A stretch of DNA of 61,470 bases from an uncultured Bacteroidota bacterium (GTDB lineage: Bacteria > Bacteroidota > Bacteroidia > Flavobacteriales > Flavobacteriaceae): NCBI GenBank assembly GCA_902560065.1, contig CACEKG010000005.1, forward strand, positions 1 through 61,470, given 5' to 3'. Every line of letters begins with the position of its first letter. The stretch's first letter is position 1. Below, in pieces: positions 51,278 through 59,689 of the stretch. The notes beneath the pieces were generated by a model. It saw only the letters and a program-made list of their open reading frames with translations, was not told the DNA's origin and searched no databases. Both the position numbers and the translations under genes were made by a program.

Positions 51278-52933
51278 ATGAATGAATATGTAATATCAGC
51301 TTTAAAATATAGGCCTACTGAATTCAATGAGGTTATAGGTCAATCATCTATTACTCAAACCTTAACTAATGCAATAAATTTAAATCAATTACCACAAGCT
51401 CTTTTATTTTGTGGTCCAAGAGGAGTTGGAAAAACATCATGTGCTAGAATTCTTGCAAGAAAGATAAATAATCAAGAAAAAGAAGATGACATAAAGTTTA
51501 ATGTTTTTGAATTAGATGCTGCTTCAAATAACTCTGTTGATGATATTAGAAATTTAAATGAGCAGGTTAGAATTCCTCCTCAAGTGGGCAAATACAAAAT
51601 ATATATAATTGATGAAGCACATATGCTTTCTACTTCAGCTTTCAATGCATTTTTAAAGACTCTTGAAGAACCTCCTAAACATGCAATTTTTATTTTAGCA
51701 ACAACTGAAAAAAATAAAATAATACCAACAATTTTATCTAGATGTCAAATTTATGATTTTAAAAGTATAAGTAGTGGTGACATAGCTTTACATTTAAAAA
51801 ATATTTCATTAAAAAACAATATAAAATTTGAAGATCAAGCTTTAAATATTATTTCAGAAACTGCCGAAGGTGCCATGAGAGATGCATTATCATTATATGA
51901 CAGATTAGTAAACCTAACTAATGCAAATTTAACAACATTACTAGTTTCTGAAAACTTAAGTATTCTAAATCATGAAATATATATACAGTTAACTGAAAAA
52001 TTATTGAATAATAATATTGCTGACATTTTAATCAATATAGACGAAATTTTAAAAAAAGGTTTTTCTCACTTAGATTTTTTAAGTGGTCTAAGTAATTATT
52101 TTAGAAATCTTATGTTATCAAAAAACAAAGACACATTGAAGTTTATAAATTCAAAAGAACCTGTTTTAAATAAAATAATTCTTCAAAGTGATAAACTTGA
52201 AATGAAAACAATAATTAAGTCTATTAGCATAATAAATTCTTCTGAAATAAAATACAAACAAAGTAAAAATAAAAGATTACATATTGAATTTTGCTTGTTA
52301 GATATAGCTGAAAAGCTGTCAAATTCTAAAAAAAAAACTAAAATAATAAAACAAAGTTTTGAGGAAGAAAATATAACAAATAATACTAGTTTTAGTGAAG
52401 CTACTGAAAATCAAAATTTAAAAAAACCTAATAAAATAGAATTAAAAAACAAAGATGCGTCAGAAAATAAAAATGTTTCTGGACTTTCACTATCTAGCAT
52501 AAATTTTAAAAAAGAAAATGAAAAAATTCAATTAGAAAAACAACAATCTTCTGAAAAAAAAAATTTAAATGAAATTTTTACTAAAAAAGATCTTATTGAT
52601 GTTTGGAATAGTTACCTTCAAGATAAATTAAAAAATGGAGATAAAAATATTGCATCAATTCTTAAAATAAATACTCCTTCAATTGAAAATAAAAATTTGA
52701 TAAACTTTTCAGTTTTAAACGATTCAAATAAAATTGAACTAGAAGAAGAAAAAACCAATCTTTTACTCTTTTTAAGAAAACATTTAAAAAATGATGAGAT
52801 TAATTTAAAAATTACAGTTAACAAATTAGATATAAAAAAAACTGAATATTCAGATAAAGAAAAATATAAAATCTTATTAAAAAAAAACTCGCAGTTAGAT
52901 ATATTAAGAACTACCTTTGATTTGGAATTTTGA
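51278..52933 (+). CDS. dnaX: DNA polymerase III subunit gamma/tau
   Basis: A 551-residue clamp-loader ATPase. RPTEFNEVIGQSSITQTL at 13-30, Walker A CGPRGVGKTSCARILA near 46-60, DAASNNSVDDIRNLNEQVRI near 86-105, Walker B IYIIDEAHMLS near 110, SRCQIYDF near 155 (sensor/arginine finger). The Cys-rich zinc module normally between Walker A and DAASN is replaced by a short KINNQEKEDDIKFNVFEL without Cys. Residues after about 360 are a Lys/Asn/Ser-rich, poorly conserved tau-like region. It is preceded by a -7 element almost on the start codon. The 3' end overlaps the convergent ppx gene by 23 bp. Confidence 0.95.
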   Translation: MNEYVISALKYRPTEFNEVIGQSSITQTLTNAINLNQLPQALLFCGPRGVGKTSCARILARKINNQEKEDDIKFNVFELDAASNNSVDDIRNLNEQVRIPPQVGKYKIYIIDEAHMLSTSAFNAFLKTLEEPPKHAIFILATTEKNKIIPTILSRCQIYDFKSISSGDIALHLKNISLKNNIKFEDQALNIISETAEGAMRDALSLYDRLVNLTNANLTTLLVSENLSILNHEIYIQLTEKLLNNNIADILINIDEILKKGFSHLDFLSGLSNYFRNLMLSKNKDTLKFINSKEPVLNKIILQSDKLEMKTIIKSISIINSSEIKYKQSKNKRLHIEFCLLDIAEKLSNSKKKTKIIKQSFEEENITNNTSFSEATENQNLKKPNKIELKNKDASENKNVSGLSLSSINFKKENEKIQLEKQQSSEKKNLNEIFTKKDLIDVWNSYLQDKLKNGDKNIASILKINTPSIENKNLINFSVLNDSNKIELEEEKTNLLLFLRKHLKNDEINLKITVNKLDIKKTEYSDKEKYKILLKKNSQLDILRTTFDLEF

Positions 52934-53813
52934 TACCATTACCCTCTAAAATCTCCATTATCATTCCATCAGTCAAACCAGTTTGTGGAACAAAAATTAC
53001 TTTAGAACCACTCCAAAATAAAATATTAAGGTAAATTTTAATTGCAGGAATAATTACATCTGATCTATCTGGATTTAATCCAAGATCAATAATTCTTTGA
53101 TTATATGATAAATTATTTAATTTTTGAAAAAGTTTACTTAAAATTAAATAAGTAATTGGCTTTCCTTCTTTTGTGTTAGTAAGTTTATGAATTTTATTAA
53201 TATTACCTCCTGTGCCAAGAAGGTATACTTTTAAATTTCCTTTTAAATTATTTTTTATCCATTTTTCCATATTTTCCCATTCTATATTTTCTTCAATTGA
53301 ATTAATAATTCTAACTGTTCCTAATTTAAATGATTTTGATATGTTAATTTTTGAGTCATTAATAATAGATAGCTCTGTGCTTCCTCCACCAACATCAACA
53401 TATAAATAAGTCTTATAATCTAAATTTTTAAAAATATTTGTTTTAGAAATTATCATTGCTTCCTTTTTTCCATTAATAATTTCAATTTTAATTTTAGATT
53501 CATTAAAAACTCTCTCTACTATTTTCATCTTATTAGAAGATTCTCTTAATGCTGATGTTGCATAGACCTTAAATCGAGATACATTATGAATTTTCATAAT
53601 TAATTTAAAAGATTTAAATGCATCAATTAAATCTAGTATTTTTGATTCTGAAATATGACCTTTAGTAAAAGAATCCTTACCAAGTCTTATAGGTAATCTT
53701 ATAAAAGAATTTTTAAAAATGAAAGATTTATTATCTTGAAAAATCACATTAGCAATTAACATTCTTATTGCATTAGAACCTATATCTATTGCAGCATACT
53801 TAATTATCTTCAT
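52911..53813 (-). CDS. ppx: Ppx/GppA family phosphatase (exopolyphosphatase)
   Basis: A 300-residue protein with the sugar-kinase/actin fold of Ppx/GppA. KYAAIDIGSNAIRMLIANV at 5-23 (phosphate loop 1), YATSALRESSNKMK near 98 (the conserved A-T-x-A-x-R-x-A/S-x-N), YLYVDVGGGSTELSI near 136-150 (loop 2) and LLGTGGNINKIHKL near 207. It is the short, single-domain form common in Bacteroidota, without the HD-like C-terminal domain of E. coli Ppx. It degrades polyphosphate or pppGpp; which one is not decided by sequence. It lies 6 bp after ppk1, which favours polyphosphate. Confidence 0.9.
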   Translation of the reverse strand: MKIIKYAAIDIGSNAIRMLIANVIFQDNKSFIFKNSFIRLPIRLGKDSFTKGHISESKILDLIDAFKSFKLIMKIHNVSRFKVYATSALRESSNKMKIVERVFNESKIKIEIINGKKEAMIISKTNIFKNLDYKTYLYVDVGGGSTELSIINDSKINISKSFKLGTVRIINSIEENIEWENMEKWIKNNLKGNLKVYLLGTGGNINKIHKLTNTKEGKPITYLILSKLFQKLNNLSYNQRIIDLGLNPDRSDVIIPAIKIYLNILFWSGSKVIFVPQTGLTDGMIMEILEGNGIKIPNQR

Positions 53814-53819
53814 ATGTAA

Positions 53820-55865
53820 TTATAGAGATTTATAATAATCATATGTGGACCATTGAGATCTTAATTTATCTGATGATGAAGGTTTTATAATATCTTTAGA
53901 TTTTGCTCTATTTACGAATCTAGCCTTGACATTATCATTCCAAGCTATTTCAAATACATCATTTATTTGTTTTTTTAAAAGTTTATCATAAATGGGGGTT
54001 GCAACTTCTACTCTATTCTCAATATTTCTAGTCATGAAATCTGCTGAAGAGATATAAACAGAATTATCACCAGAATTTTCAAAAATATAAACTCTTGAAT
54101 GTTCTAAAAATCTGTCAATTATGCTAATTACTTCAATATTTTCACTTAAATTCTTTAAACCAGGTATTAAGCAACAAATTCCTCTTACAATCATTTTTAT
54201 TTTAACACCATGACAACTTGCTTCATATAACTTATCAATAATTTGAAAATTTGTGATTGCATTAAGTTTTAATTTAATTCCAGATGGTAAATTATTTTTT
54301 TTGTTTTGGATTTCATTATCTATAAGTTTAATTAATTTATTCTTTGTATAATGAGGAGAAACAATTAAATGTTTATATTTTTTTAATTTATAATTTACTT
54401 GAAGAAAATTAAAAATTCTATTTGACTCTTTTAAAATATTTTGATTAGATGTAAAAAGAATATAATCAGTATATAAACTTGCAGTATCTTCATTAAGATT
54501 ACCTGTACTTATAAAACCATATCTTTTTTTTGAATTATTAATAACTTTTTCTATTACACAAATCTTAGAATGAACTTTTAAACCAGGTACTCCAAATATA
54601 ATTTCAACTCCTGCATCTTTTAATTGTTCAGCATAAAGAATGTTATTTGTTTCATCAAATCTAGCTTGAAGTTCAATTTGAACTAAAACTTTCTTTCCAT
54701 TTCTTGCTGCATTAATTAAAGAACTCACAACATTTGAGATTTTTGAGAGTCTATAAATTGTAATTTTGATTGATTTAACATCAGGGTCAAGAGCAGATTC
54801 TCTAAGAAATTTAATTACATAAGAAAAAGTATGATAAGGAGTATTAATTAAATAATCTTTTGAATTAATTGCTTTAATTATACTTGATTTAAGTGACAAT
54901 CCTTTTATTGTTAATGGATTCATTTTTTTATAATGAAGATCAGGTCTATTTAATCTTGGAAAATTCATGTAATCTCTTCTATGGTGATATCTTCCTCCAG
55001 GAATCAGACTATCTGTAGAATCTATTAATATTTTTTTCATTAACACTCTTAATGTTTGACTAGAAATTTCTTTATCATAAACTAGCCTTACTGGTTCAGC
55101 CAAAGTTCTTTCTTTCACACTCTCCATAATCTTATTGATATAACTTTTAGAAAGATCTCCCTCCATGTCCAATTCAGCATTTCTAGTAACTTTTATCATA
55201 TGAGATTCAATACTTTTATAATCAAAAAAATTAAAAATCATTTTAAAGTGAAATCGGATTAAATCATCCAAAATCATAATATATTGATTGCCATTTAATT
55301 TAGGTAAAACAATAAATCGATTCAACTCACTAGGAATTTCAATTGTAGCGAATTGATAATTGTTATTCTTATTAAGGTCAAGTTTTATTGCTAAAAAAGC
55401 AATATTATTTGAGAAATCCTGATTAAATTCATCTGATAAAATTGTAGTAACAAGTGAAGGGCTTACATTTTTGATAAAATATTCATTTAAAAATTCTATC
55501 TGATTGTCCAAAACCTCGTTCTCATTTATAAAAATAATATTCTCATTTTTTAATTCATTTTGAATTTTTTTTAATATTTCATCACTTTTCTTTTGTTGTA
55601 TAATTACTTTCTCTGTAATATTTTTTAATAATTCTCTTGCATTAGTACCTCCAAGAACTTTTTTTCCAGATTTTTCAGATTGAGCTATTCTCTGAACAGT
55701 TGAGTATCTAACTTGAAAGAACTCATCTAAATTGTTTGAAAAAATTCCAACAAACCTTAATCTTTCCAATAAGGGTACATTTTTGTCTGAAGCTTCTTCA
55801 AGTACTCTTAAGTTAAAATCAAGCCAGCTAATCTCTCTATTTATATATTTTATAGAATTTTTCAT
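53820..55865 (-). CDS. ppk1: Polyphosphate kinase 1
   Basis: A 681-residue enzyme that makes polyphosphate from ATP. N domain: YINREISWLDFNLRVLEEA at 6-24 and RLRFVGIFSNNLDEFFQVR near 36-54. Head domain up to about 310. Two PLD-like catalytic domains: HTFSYVIKFLRESALDPDV near 340 and KKVLVQIELQARFDETNNI; the catalytic His lies in GLKVHSKICVIEK near 425 and the second H-K-type site in LEHSRVYIFEN near 590, then DFMTRNIENRVEVATPI near 615. Complete and of normal length. It sits one base after sixA and 6 bp before ppx, forming a synthesis and breakdown pair. Confidence 0.95.
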   Translation of the reverse strand: MKNSIKYINREISWLDFNLRVLEEASDKNVPLLERLRFVGIFSNNLDEFFQVRYSTVQRIAQSEKSGKKVLGGTNARELLKNITEKVIIQQKKSDEILKKIQNELKNENIIFINENEVLDNQIEFLNEYFIKNVSPSLVTTILSDEFNQDFSNNIAFLAIKLDLNKNNNYQFATIEIPSELNRFIVLPKLNGNQYIMILDDLIRFHFKMIFNFFDYKSIESHMIKVTRNAELDMEGDLSKSYINKIMESVKERTLAEPVRLVYDKEISSQTLRVLMKKILIDSTDSLIPGGRYHHRRDYMNFPRLNRPDLHYKKMNPLTIKGLSLKSSIIKAINSKDYLINTPYHTFSYVIKFLRESALDPDVKSIKITIYRLSKISNVVSSLINAARNGKKVLVQIELQARFDETNNILYAEQLKDAGVEIIFGVPGLKVHSKICVIEKVINNSKKRYGFISTGNLNEDTASLYTDYILFTSNQNILKESNRIFNFLQVNYKLKKYKHLIVSPHYTKNKLIKLIDNEIQNKKNNLPSGIKLKLNAITNFQIIDKLYEASCHGVKIKMIVRGICCLIPGLKNLSENIEVISIIDRFLEHSRVYIFENSGDNSVYISSADFMTRNIENRVEVATPIYDKLLKKQINDVFEIAWNDNVKARFVNRAKSKDIIKPSSSDKLRSQWSTYDYYKSL

Positions 55866-56351
55866 TTATTTTAAAATATTATTTGGCAATCCAAATATTG
55901 ATTCTCCATTTTTTAAATCTTTCCAATTAGATTGATTAAACTTAAATTTAACCCATCCAGCTGTTGGTAAATGAATTAATTCTTTATTTCCTAATAAGTT
56001 AGCAACCTCAGTAAATGCTGGGTTATGCCCTACACATAAAACTCTATTGAATTTATTATCAATTGATCTAATAAAGTTCAATATATTTTGAGAATTAAAT
56101 GAGTATAAATTTTCAATGATATTCATTTTAGAAAAGTTTATTTCTAATACACTTGAAGTAATAATTGCAGTACTTAATGCTCTAATTGCTGGACTTGAAT
56201 AAATAACATCAATATCAAAAAAAATTTTTCTTGAGGCTTTAGAAATATTTATAATTCTGTTTACTCCTTTTTCAGTTAAAGGTCTATTTCTGTCATCTAG
56301 ATTATTATCCCAAGATGATTTAGCATGTCTTAATAAAATTAACTCTTTCAT
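55866..56351 (-). CDS. sixA: SixA-type histidine phosphatase
   Basis: A 161-residue branch-2-like histidine phosphatase. The phosphoacceptor is His in ELILLRHAKSSWDNN near residues 3-17 (R-H-A form), followed by DRNRPLTEKGVNR, YSSPAIRALSTA near 52 and the second catalytic His in VLCVGHNPAFTEVANLLG near 107-124. E. coli SixA removes phosphate from phospho-His domains. Here it is directly joined to ppk1 (stop adjacent to its ATG) and follows pdxH by 3 bp, so its partner may belong to phosphate metabolism; this is inference. Confidence 0.9.
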   Translation of the reverse strand: MKELILLRHAKSSWDNNLDDRNRPLTEKGVNRIINISKASRKIFFDIDVIYSSPAIRALSTAIITSSVLEINFSKMNIIENLYSFNSQNILNFIRSIDNKFNRVLCVGHNPAFTEVANLLGNKELIHLPTAGWVKFKFNQSNWKDLKNGESIFGLPNNILK

Positions 56352-56354
56352 AAT

Positions 56355-57008
56355 TTAAGGAGACAATATATTAATTTTCCATTTTTTAGATTTAAGTAAA
56401 GAAAATAATACTCTCTGATGTAATCTATCAGGTCTTCCCTGCCAAAATTCAAATTCAAAGGGTTTTACAATATATCCACCCCAATTTTTGGGTCTTTTAA
56501 TTTTTTTGTTTTTATTTTCTTTTAAAAAAATATCCATATCTTTTTTTAACTTACTGTAGCTGTCAATTATTTCACTTTGATTAGATAAAAAAGCAGAAAC
56601 TTGACTTTTAAAAGGTCTTTTTGAAAAATATTCGTCAGAAAAACTAGAAGATGTTTTACTTACTATCCCCTTGATTATAATTTGTCTCTCTTGAGAGGGC
56701 CAAAAAAACAATAAACTTACTTTGTTATTTTTATTAATACTTATTCCCTTTTCACTATTATAATTAGAAAAGAAAACAAAGCCATTAAGATAAATTTTTT
56801 TTAAAAGAACAACCCTTCCCTTTGGAAATTCGTCATTTCCTATAGTTGACAAAACCATAGCATTAACCTCTTCAATTAATTTATCATTTTTGGCTATTTT
56901 AAACCATTGCTCAAATAAAACAAAAGGATCTTTTAAGCCATTAAAATTTATTTGACTTTTTTTATAAACTTTTCGAAAATTACTTAAATCTTCTTTCATG
57001 AATTCCAC
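56355..57008 (-). CDS. pdxH: Pyridoxamine 5'-phosphate oxidase
   Basis: A 217-residue FMN enzyme making pyridoxal 5'-phosphate. AMVLSTIGNDEFPKGRVVLL near 45-64, GFVFFSNYNSEKGISI near 72-87, LLFFWPSQERQIIIKGIVSK near 93-112, SQVSAFLSNQSEIIDSY near 133, WGGYIVKPFEFEFWQGRPDR near 175-194 and LHQRVLF (PLP/FMN-binding Arg). Complete and typical. It starts the minus-strand set pdxH-sixA-ppk1-ppx, with 3 bp to sixA. It lies 30 bp downstream of rnz, so transcription may also read through from the pyr group. Confidence 0.95.
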   Translation of the reverse strand: MEFMKEDLSNFRKVYKKSQINFNGLKDPFVLFEQWFKIAKNDKLIEEVNAMVLSTIGNDEFPKGRVVLLKKIYLNGFVFFSNYNSEKGISINKNNKVSLLFFWPSQERQIIIKGIVSKTSSSFSDEYFSKRPFKSQVSAFLSNQSEIIDSYSKLKKDMDIFLKENKNKKIKRPKNWGGYIVKPFEFEFWQGRPDRLHQRVLFSLLKSKKWKINILSP

Positions 57009-57037
57009 ATATTATGCAAGTTACGAAGCATTTTTAA

Positions 57038-57805
57038 TTAAAATAAAAATCTTTTCAAATCTTCTGATAAATATGAATTACTAAAAATATTTTTAGCTTC
57101 TTCAAGAAATTTGTCTTTTTTCTTATATCTAGAAGAATAATGTCCTAAAATTAATTTTTTAACCTTAGCTTTTAATGCAATTGTTGCAGCTTCAATTGAA
57201 GTACTGTGTTTTGTTTTTATAGCTAAATCTTTATCTAAATTTAAAAATGTTGAATCATGATAAAGTATATCAGCAAATTTTATATAATCTATTATATTTT
57301 CATCATATTTAGTATCGCTACAAAAAGCATATATTTGATTTTTCTTTCCATTTGACTTAAACAAAAACCCATTAGTATATATTCTATGATTTAAAGGTAT
57401 TGTTTTTACAGAAACTATTTCATCTTGATACAATGTTTGACTTTTTGATGAAAATAATTCTTTAAAAATCAATGGGTAATTAGTCCAAGAATTTGAAGCC
57501 TTTAACTGAGAAACAATTAAATCTTTAATTCCTTTTGGACCATAAATATATAATGCTTTTTTTCTACCTAGAAGTCTAAATGAAGAGATTAAGCCTATTA
57601 AACCATAAAAATGATCTCCATGCAAATGAGATATAAAAATGTGATTAATTCTAGAAAAATTTATTTTTGCTTTTCTTAATTGAATTTGAGTTCCTTCACC
57701 ACAATCAATTAAAAAATAATGCTTTTTTATTTTTAATAATTGAGAAGTAGTGTGATGATTTTCTCTTGGTGTAGCAGAATGGCAGCCTAATATAATTAAT
57801 TCCAT
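57038..57805 (-). CDS. rnz: Ribonuclease Z
   Basis: A 255-residue metallo-beta-lactamase endonuclease processing tRNA 3' ends, needed here because neither tRNA gene encodes CCA. The start is ATG 57805 (MELIILGCHSATPRENHHTT), 4 nt after the stop of the preceding small gene; a longer frame to 57850 exists but lacks family similarity. DCGEGTQIQLRKAKI near 37-51, the zinc motif FISHLHGDHFYGLIGLI near 60-76, SDTKYDENI near 166, YHDSTFL near 182 and LILGHYSSRYK near 220-230. It is shorter than the usual 300 residues, with a compact exosite region. Confidence 0.92.
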   Translation of the reverse strand: MELIILGCHSATPRENHHTTSQLLKIKKHYFLIDCGEGTQIQLRKAKINFSRINHIFISHLHGDHFYGLIGLISSFRLLGRKKALYIYGPKGIKDLIVSQLKASNSWTNYPLIFKELFSSKSQTLYQDEIVSVKTIPLNHRIYTNGFLFKSNGKKNQIYAFCSDTKYDENIIDYIKFADILYHDSTFLNLDKDLAIKTKHSTSIEAATIALKAKVKKLILGHYSSRYKKKDKFLEEAKNIFSNSYLSEDLKRFLF

Positions 57806-57809
57806 AGAT

Positions 57810-58127
57810 CTACAATTCTCTTTGAATTTTTTCAAACATAATATAATCAACTCCTTCTTTTATTGATTTAATTATATTAAGATTATCATGAAAACTTACT
57901 TCATTTTCATTTTTTGGAATAACTATCAAAACTCTATGAATTGAATTTTGAAAACTATTCAATTCAATAACATCTTTAATAAATTTATTGTAACTAAAAT
58001 TTTTAAAAAAAATAATAATATCTTTTTTTTTCAATTTCAAATATTCAAAAATTTCATTCGAAAATCCATTGAAATTTTTAGTTATGGTAAACAAAATAAT
58101 ATCATCTTCTAATTCTTCAATCTGCAT
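57810..58127 (-). CDS. Small conserved protein between pyrB and rnz
   Basis: A 105-residue protein with alternating strands and helices: DDIILFTITKNFNGFSNEIF, KDIIIFFKNFSYNKFIKDVI, RVLIVIPKNENEVSF, then DYIMFEKIQREL. The pattern suggests a small alpha/beta, STAS-like domain. Homologues next to rnz in Flavobacteriia are often labelled ribonuclease Z, apparently by position, although no metal-binding motif is present here. It overlaps pyrB by 11 bp and ends 4 nt before the rnz ATG, so the three are translationally linked. Function unknown. Confidence 0.7.
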   Translation of the reverse strand: MQIEELEDDIILFTITKNFNGFSNEIFEYLKLKKKDIIIFFKNFSYNKFIKDVIELNSFQNSIHRVLIVIPKNENEVSFHDNLNIIKSIKEGVDYIMFEKIQREL

Positions 58128-59061
58128 TTTTAATTTTAATATTTTTTGCTAATAAATAAATTACAGCCATTCTAATTGCAACACCATTTTCTACTTGATC
58201 CAATATTATTGCCTGATCAGAATCGGCTATTTCACTTGAAATTTCAACACCCCTATTAATTGGTCCAGGATGAAGAATAATAATCTCATTGTTTAATTTT
58301 TTCATAACATCATTATTCAAGCCATACATTTGCGAATATTCTCTGTTTGAAGGAAAAAATTTAAGGTTCATTCTTTCGTTTTGTACTCTTAACATATTTA
58401 CTGCGTCACACCATTTTAAAGTATCAATTAAATCATAAGAAATATCTACTCCGAGAGATTCTATATTTCTAGGAATTAATGTTTTTGGTCCACAAACTCT
58501 AATATTTACCCCCATTTTTTTTAAAACATAAATATTTGACAACGCTACTCTTGAATGTAAAATATCCCCAACAATTGCTATATTTTTATTTTTTAAATCT
58601 CCAAATTTTTCCATTAGAGAAAAAGAATCTAATAATGCTTGAGTTGGATGTTCATGAGAACCATCTCCAGCGTTAATAATAATTGAATTTATATTTTTTG
58701 ATAAAAAAAAAGCTGCACCAGGACTTGGATGTCTTAAAACAATAATATCAACTTTCATCGCTAAAATATTATTAACTGTATCAATTAGTGACTCTCCTTT
58801 ATTTAAGGATGAATATTGAGCTGAAAAATTAATAATATCTGAACTTAATCTTTTTTCAGCTAGTTCAAAAGAAATCTTTGTTCTTGTACTATTTTCAAAA
58901 AATAAGTTTGCAATTGTAATGTCTCTTAATGTCGGAACTTTTTTTATTGGCCTATTAATTATTTCTTTAAAATAAGTAGCCGTTTTATAAATTAAATTTA
59001 AATCATTAATATTGAGATCATTAATACTTAATAAACTATTTACACTTAAAGCTTTATTCAT
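58117..59061 (-). CDS. pyrB: Aspartate carbamoyltransferase catalytic subunit
   Basis: A 314-residue enzyme of pyrimidine synthesis. Carbamoyl-phosphate site LFFENSTRTKISFELAEKRL near 53-72, VIVLRHPSPGAA near 105-116, NAGDGSHEHPTQALLDSFSL near 131-150, NIAIVGDILHSRVALSN near 160-176 and ILHPGPINRGVEI near 262-274. No regulatory PyrI is adjacent. It overlaps pyrR by 8 bp and the next small gene by 11 bp, so it sits inside a translationally coupled operon. Confidence 0.95.
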   Translation of the reverse strand: MNKALSVNSLLSINDLNINDLNLIYKTATYFKEIINRPIKKVPTLRDITIANLFFENSTRTKISFELAEKRLSSDIINFSAQYSSLNKGESLIDTVNNILAMKVDIIVLRHPSPGAAFFLSKNINSIIINAGDGSHEHPTQALLDSFSLMEKFGDLKNKNIAIVGDILHSRVALSNIYVLKKMGVNIRVCGPKTLIPRNIESLGVDISYDLIDTLKWCDAVNMLRVQNERMNLKFFPSNREYSQMYGLNNDVMKKLNNEIIILHPGPINRGVEISSEIADSDQAIILDQVENGVAIRMAVIYLLAKNIKIKNAD

Positions 59062-59599
59062 ATTTCTTTTCTATATAAACTATATCTTTAAGATCCGTTT
59101 CATTCCATAAAACTTTTACTCTATCTCCATCAATTGCATCAACTTGAACACCTAAATAATCAGGTTGAATTGGCAAATGTCTACTAAATCTTCTGTCAAT
59201 TAACACTAACAGCTCTATTGACTTAGGCCTACCATAACTATCTATTGCAGTCAGTGCAGATCTTATTGTTCTTCCAGTATATAAAACGTCATCAATTAAA
59301 ACAATAGATTTACCCTCAATAGAAAAATCTATTTCAGTGGAACTTGCAGATATAGGTTTATTTGATCTTCTAAAATCATCTCTAAAAAAAGTAGTATCTA
59401 ACTTCCCTTTTTTTATTTTTTTTATTTTAAAATTTTCTTCAAGCAGACTAACTATTTTATTTAATAAATAAACGCCTCTCGGTTGTAATCCAATTAGTGC
59501 AGTATTTGATAAGTCACGATGATTTTCAATGAGCTGACAACAAAATCTATTTAAAATTATATCAATTTTATTTTCTGATAAGAGAACCCTTTTTGACAT
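59054..59599 (-). CDS. pyrR: PyrR bifunctional regulator / uracil phosphoribosyltransferase
   Basis: A 181-residue PRTase-fold protein. The PRPP loop is SIVLIDDVLYTGRTIRSALT near 102-121, with the N-terminal NRFCCQLIENHRDLSNTALI, GLQPRGVYLL near 41-50 and the C-terminal RHLPIQPDYLGVQVD near 145-159. PyrR binds pyr mRNA leaders in Gram-positives and often has weak uracil phosphoribosyltransferase activity. No canonical PyrR-binding loop is seen in the 90-bp gap before it, which contains only the rpsA terminator, so RNA control at this operon is not supported by sequence. First gene of pyrR-pyrB-small protein-rnz. Confidence 0.92.
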   Translation of the reverse strand: MSKRVLLSENKIDIILNRFCCQLIENHRDLSNTALIGLQPRGVYLLNKIVSLLEENFKIKKIKKGKLDTTFFRDDFRRSNKPISASSTEIDFSIEGKSIVLIDDVLYTGRTIRSALTAIDSYGRPKSIELLVLIDRRFSRHLPIQPDYLGVQVDAIDGDRVKVLWNETDLKDIVYIEKKYE

Positions 59600-59628
59600 T
59601 AAAAATAATTTTATTATTTTCTTAATTT

Positions 59629-59658
59629 AAAAAAAAACCCTCTTTGAAAAAGGGTTTT
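59629..59658 (-). terminator. Rho-independent terminator after rpsA
   Basis: Plus-strand AAAACCCT (59634-59641) and AGGGTTTT (59651-59658) form an 8-bp stem; on the minus strand it is followed by a run of nine T. It lies 32 nt after the rpsA stop and upstream of pyrR. Confidence 0.85.
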
Positions 59659-59689
59659 AATATAATTTTAATTAACATTTAATAAAAAA

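Noticed and set aside
57806-57850. Longer N-terminus for ribonuclease Z
   Set aside because: The extra 15 codons overlap the previous gene and do not resemble the family, whose start matches Met at 57805.
59600-59689. PyrR attenuator in front of pyrR
   Set aside because: Only one hairpin is present and it fits the rpsA terminator; no anti-terminator pairing or PyrR-binding loop consensus was found.
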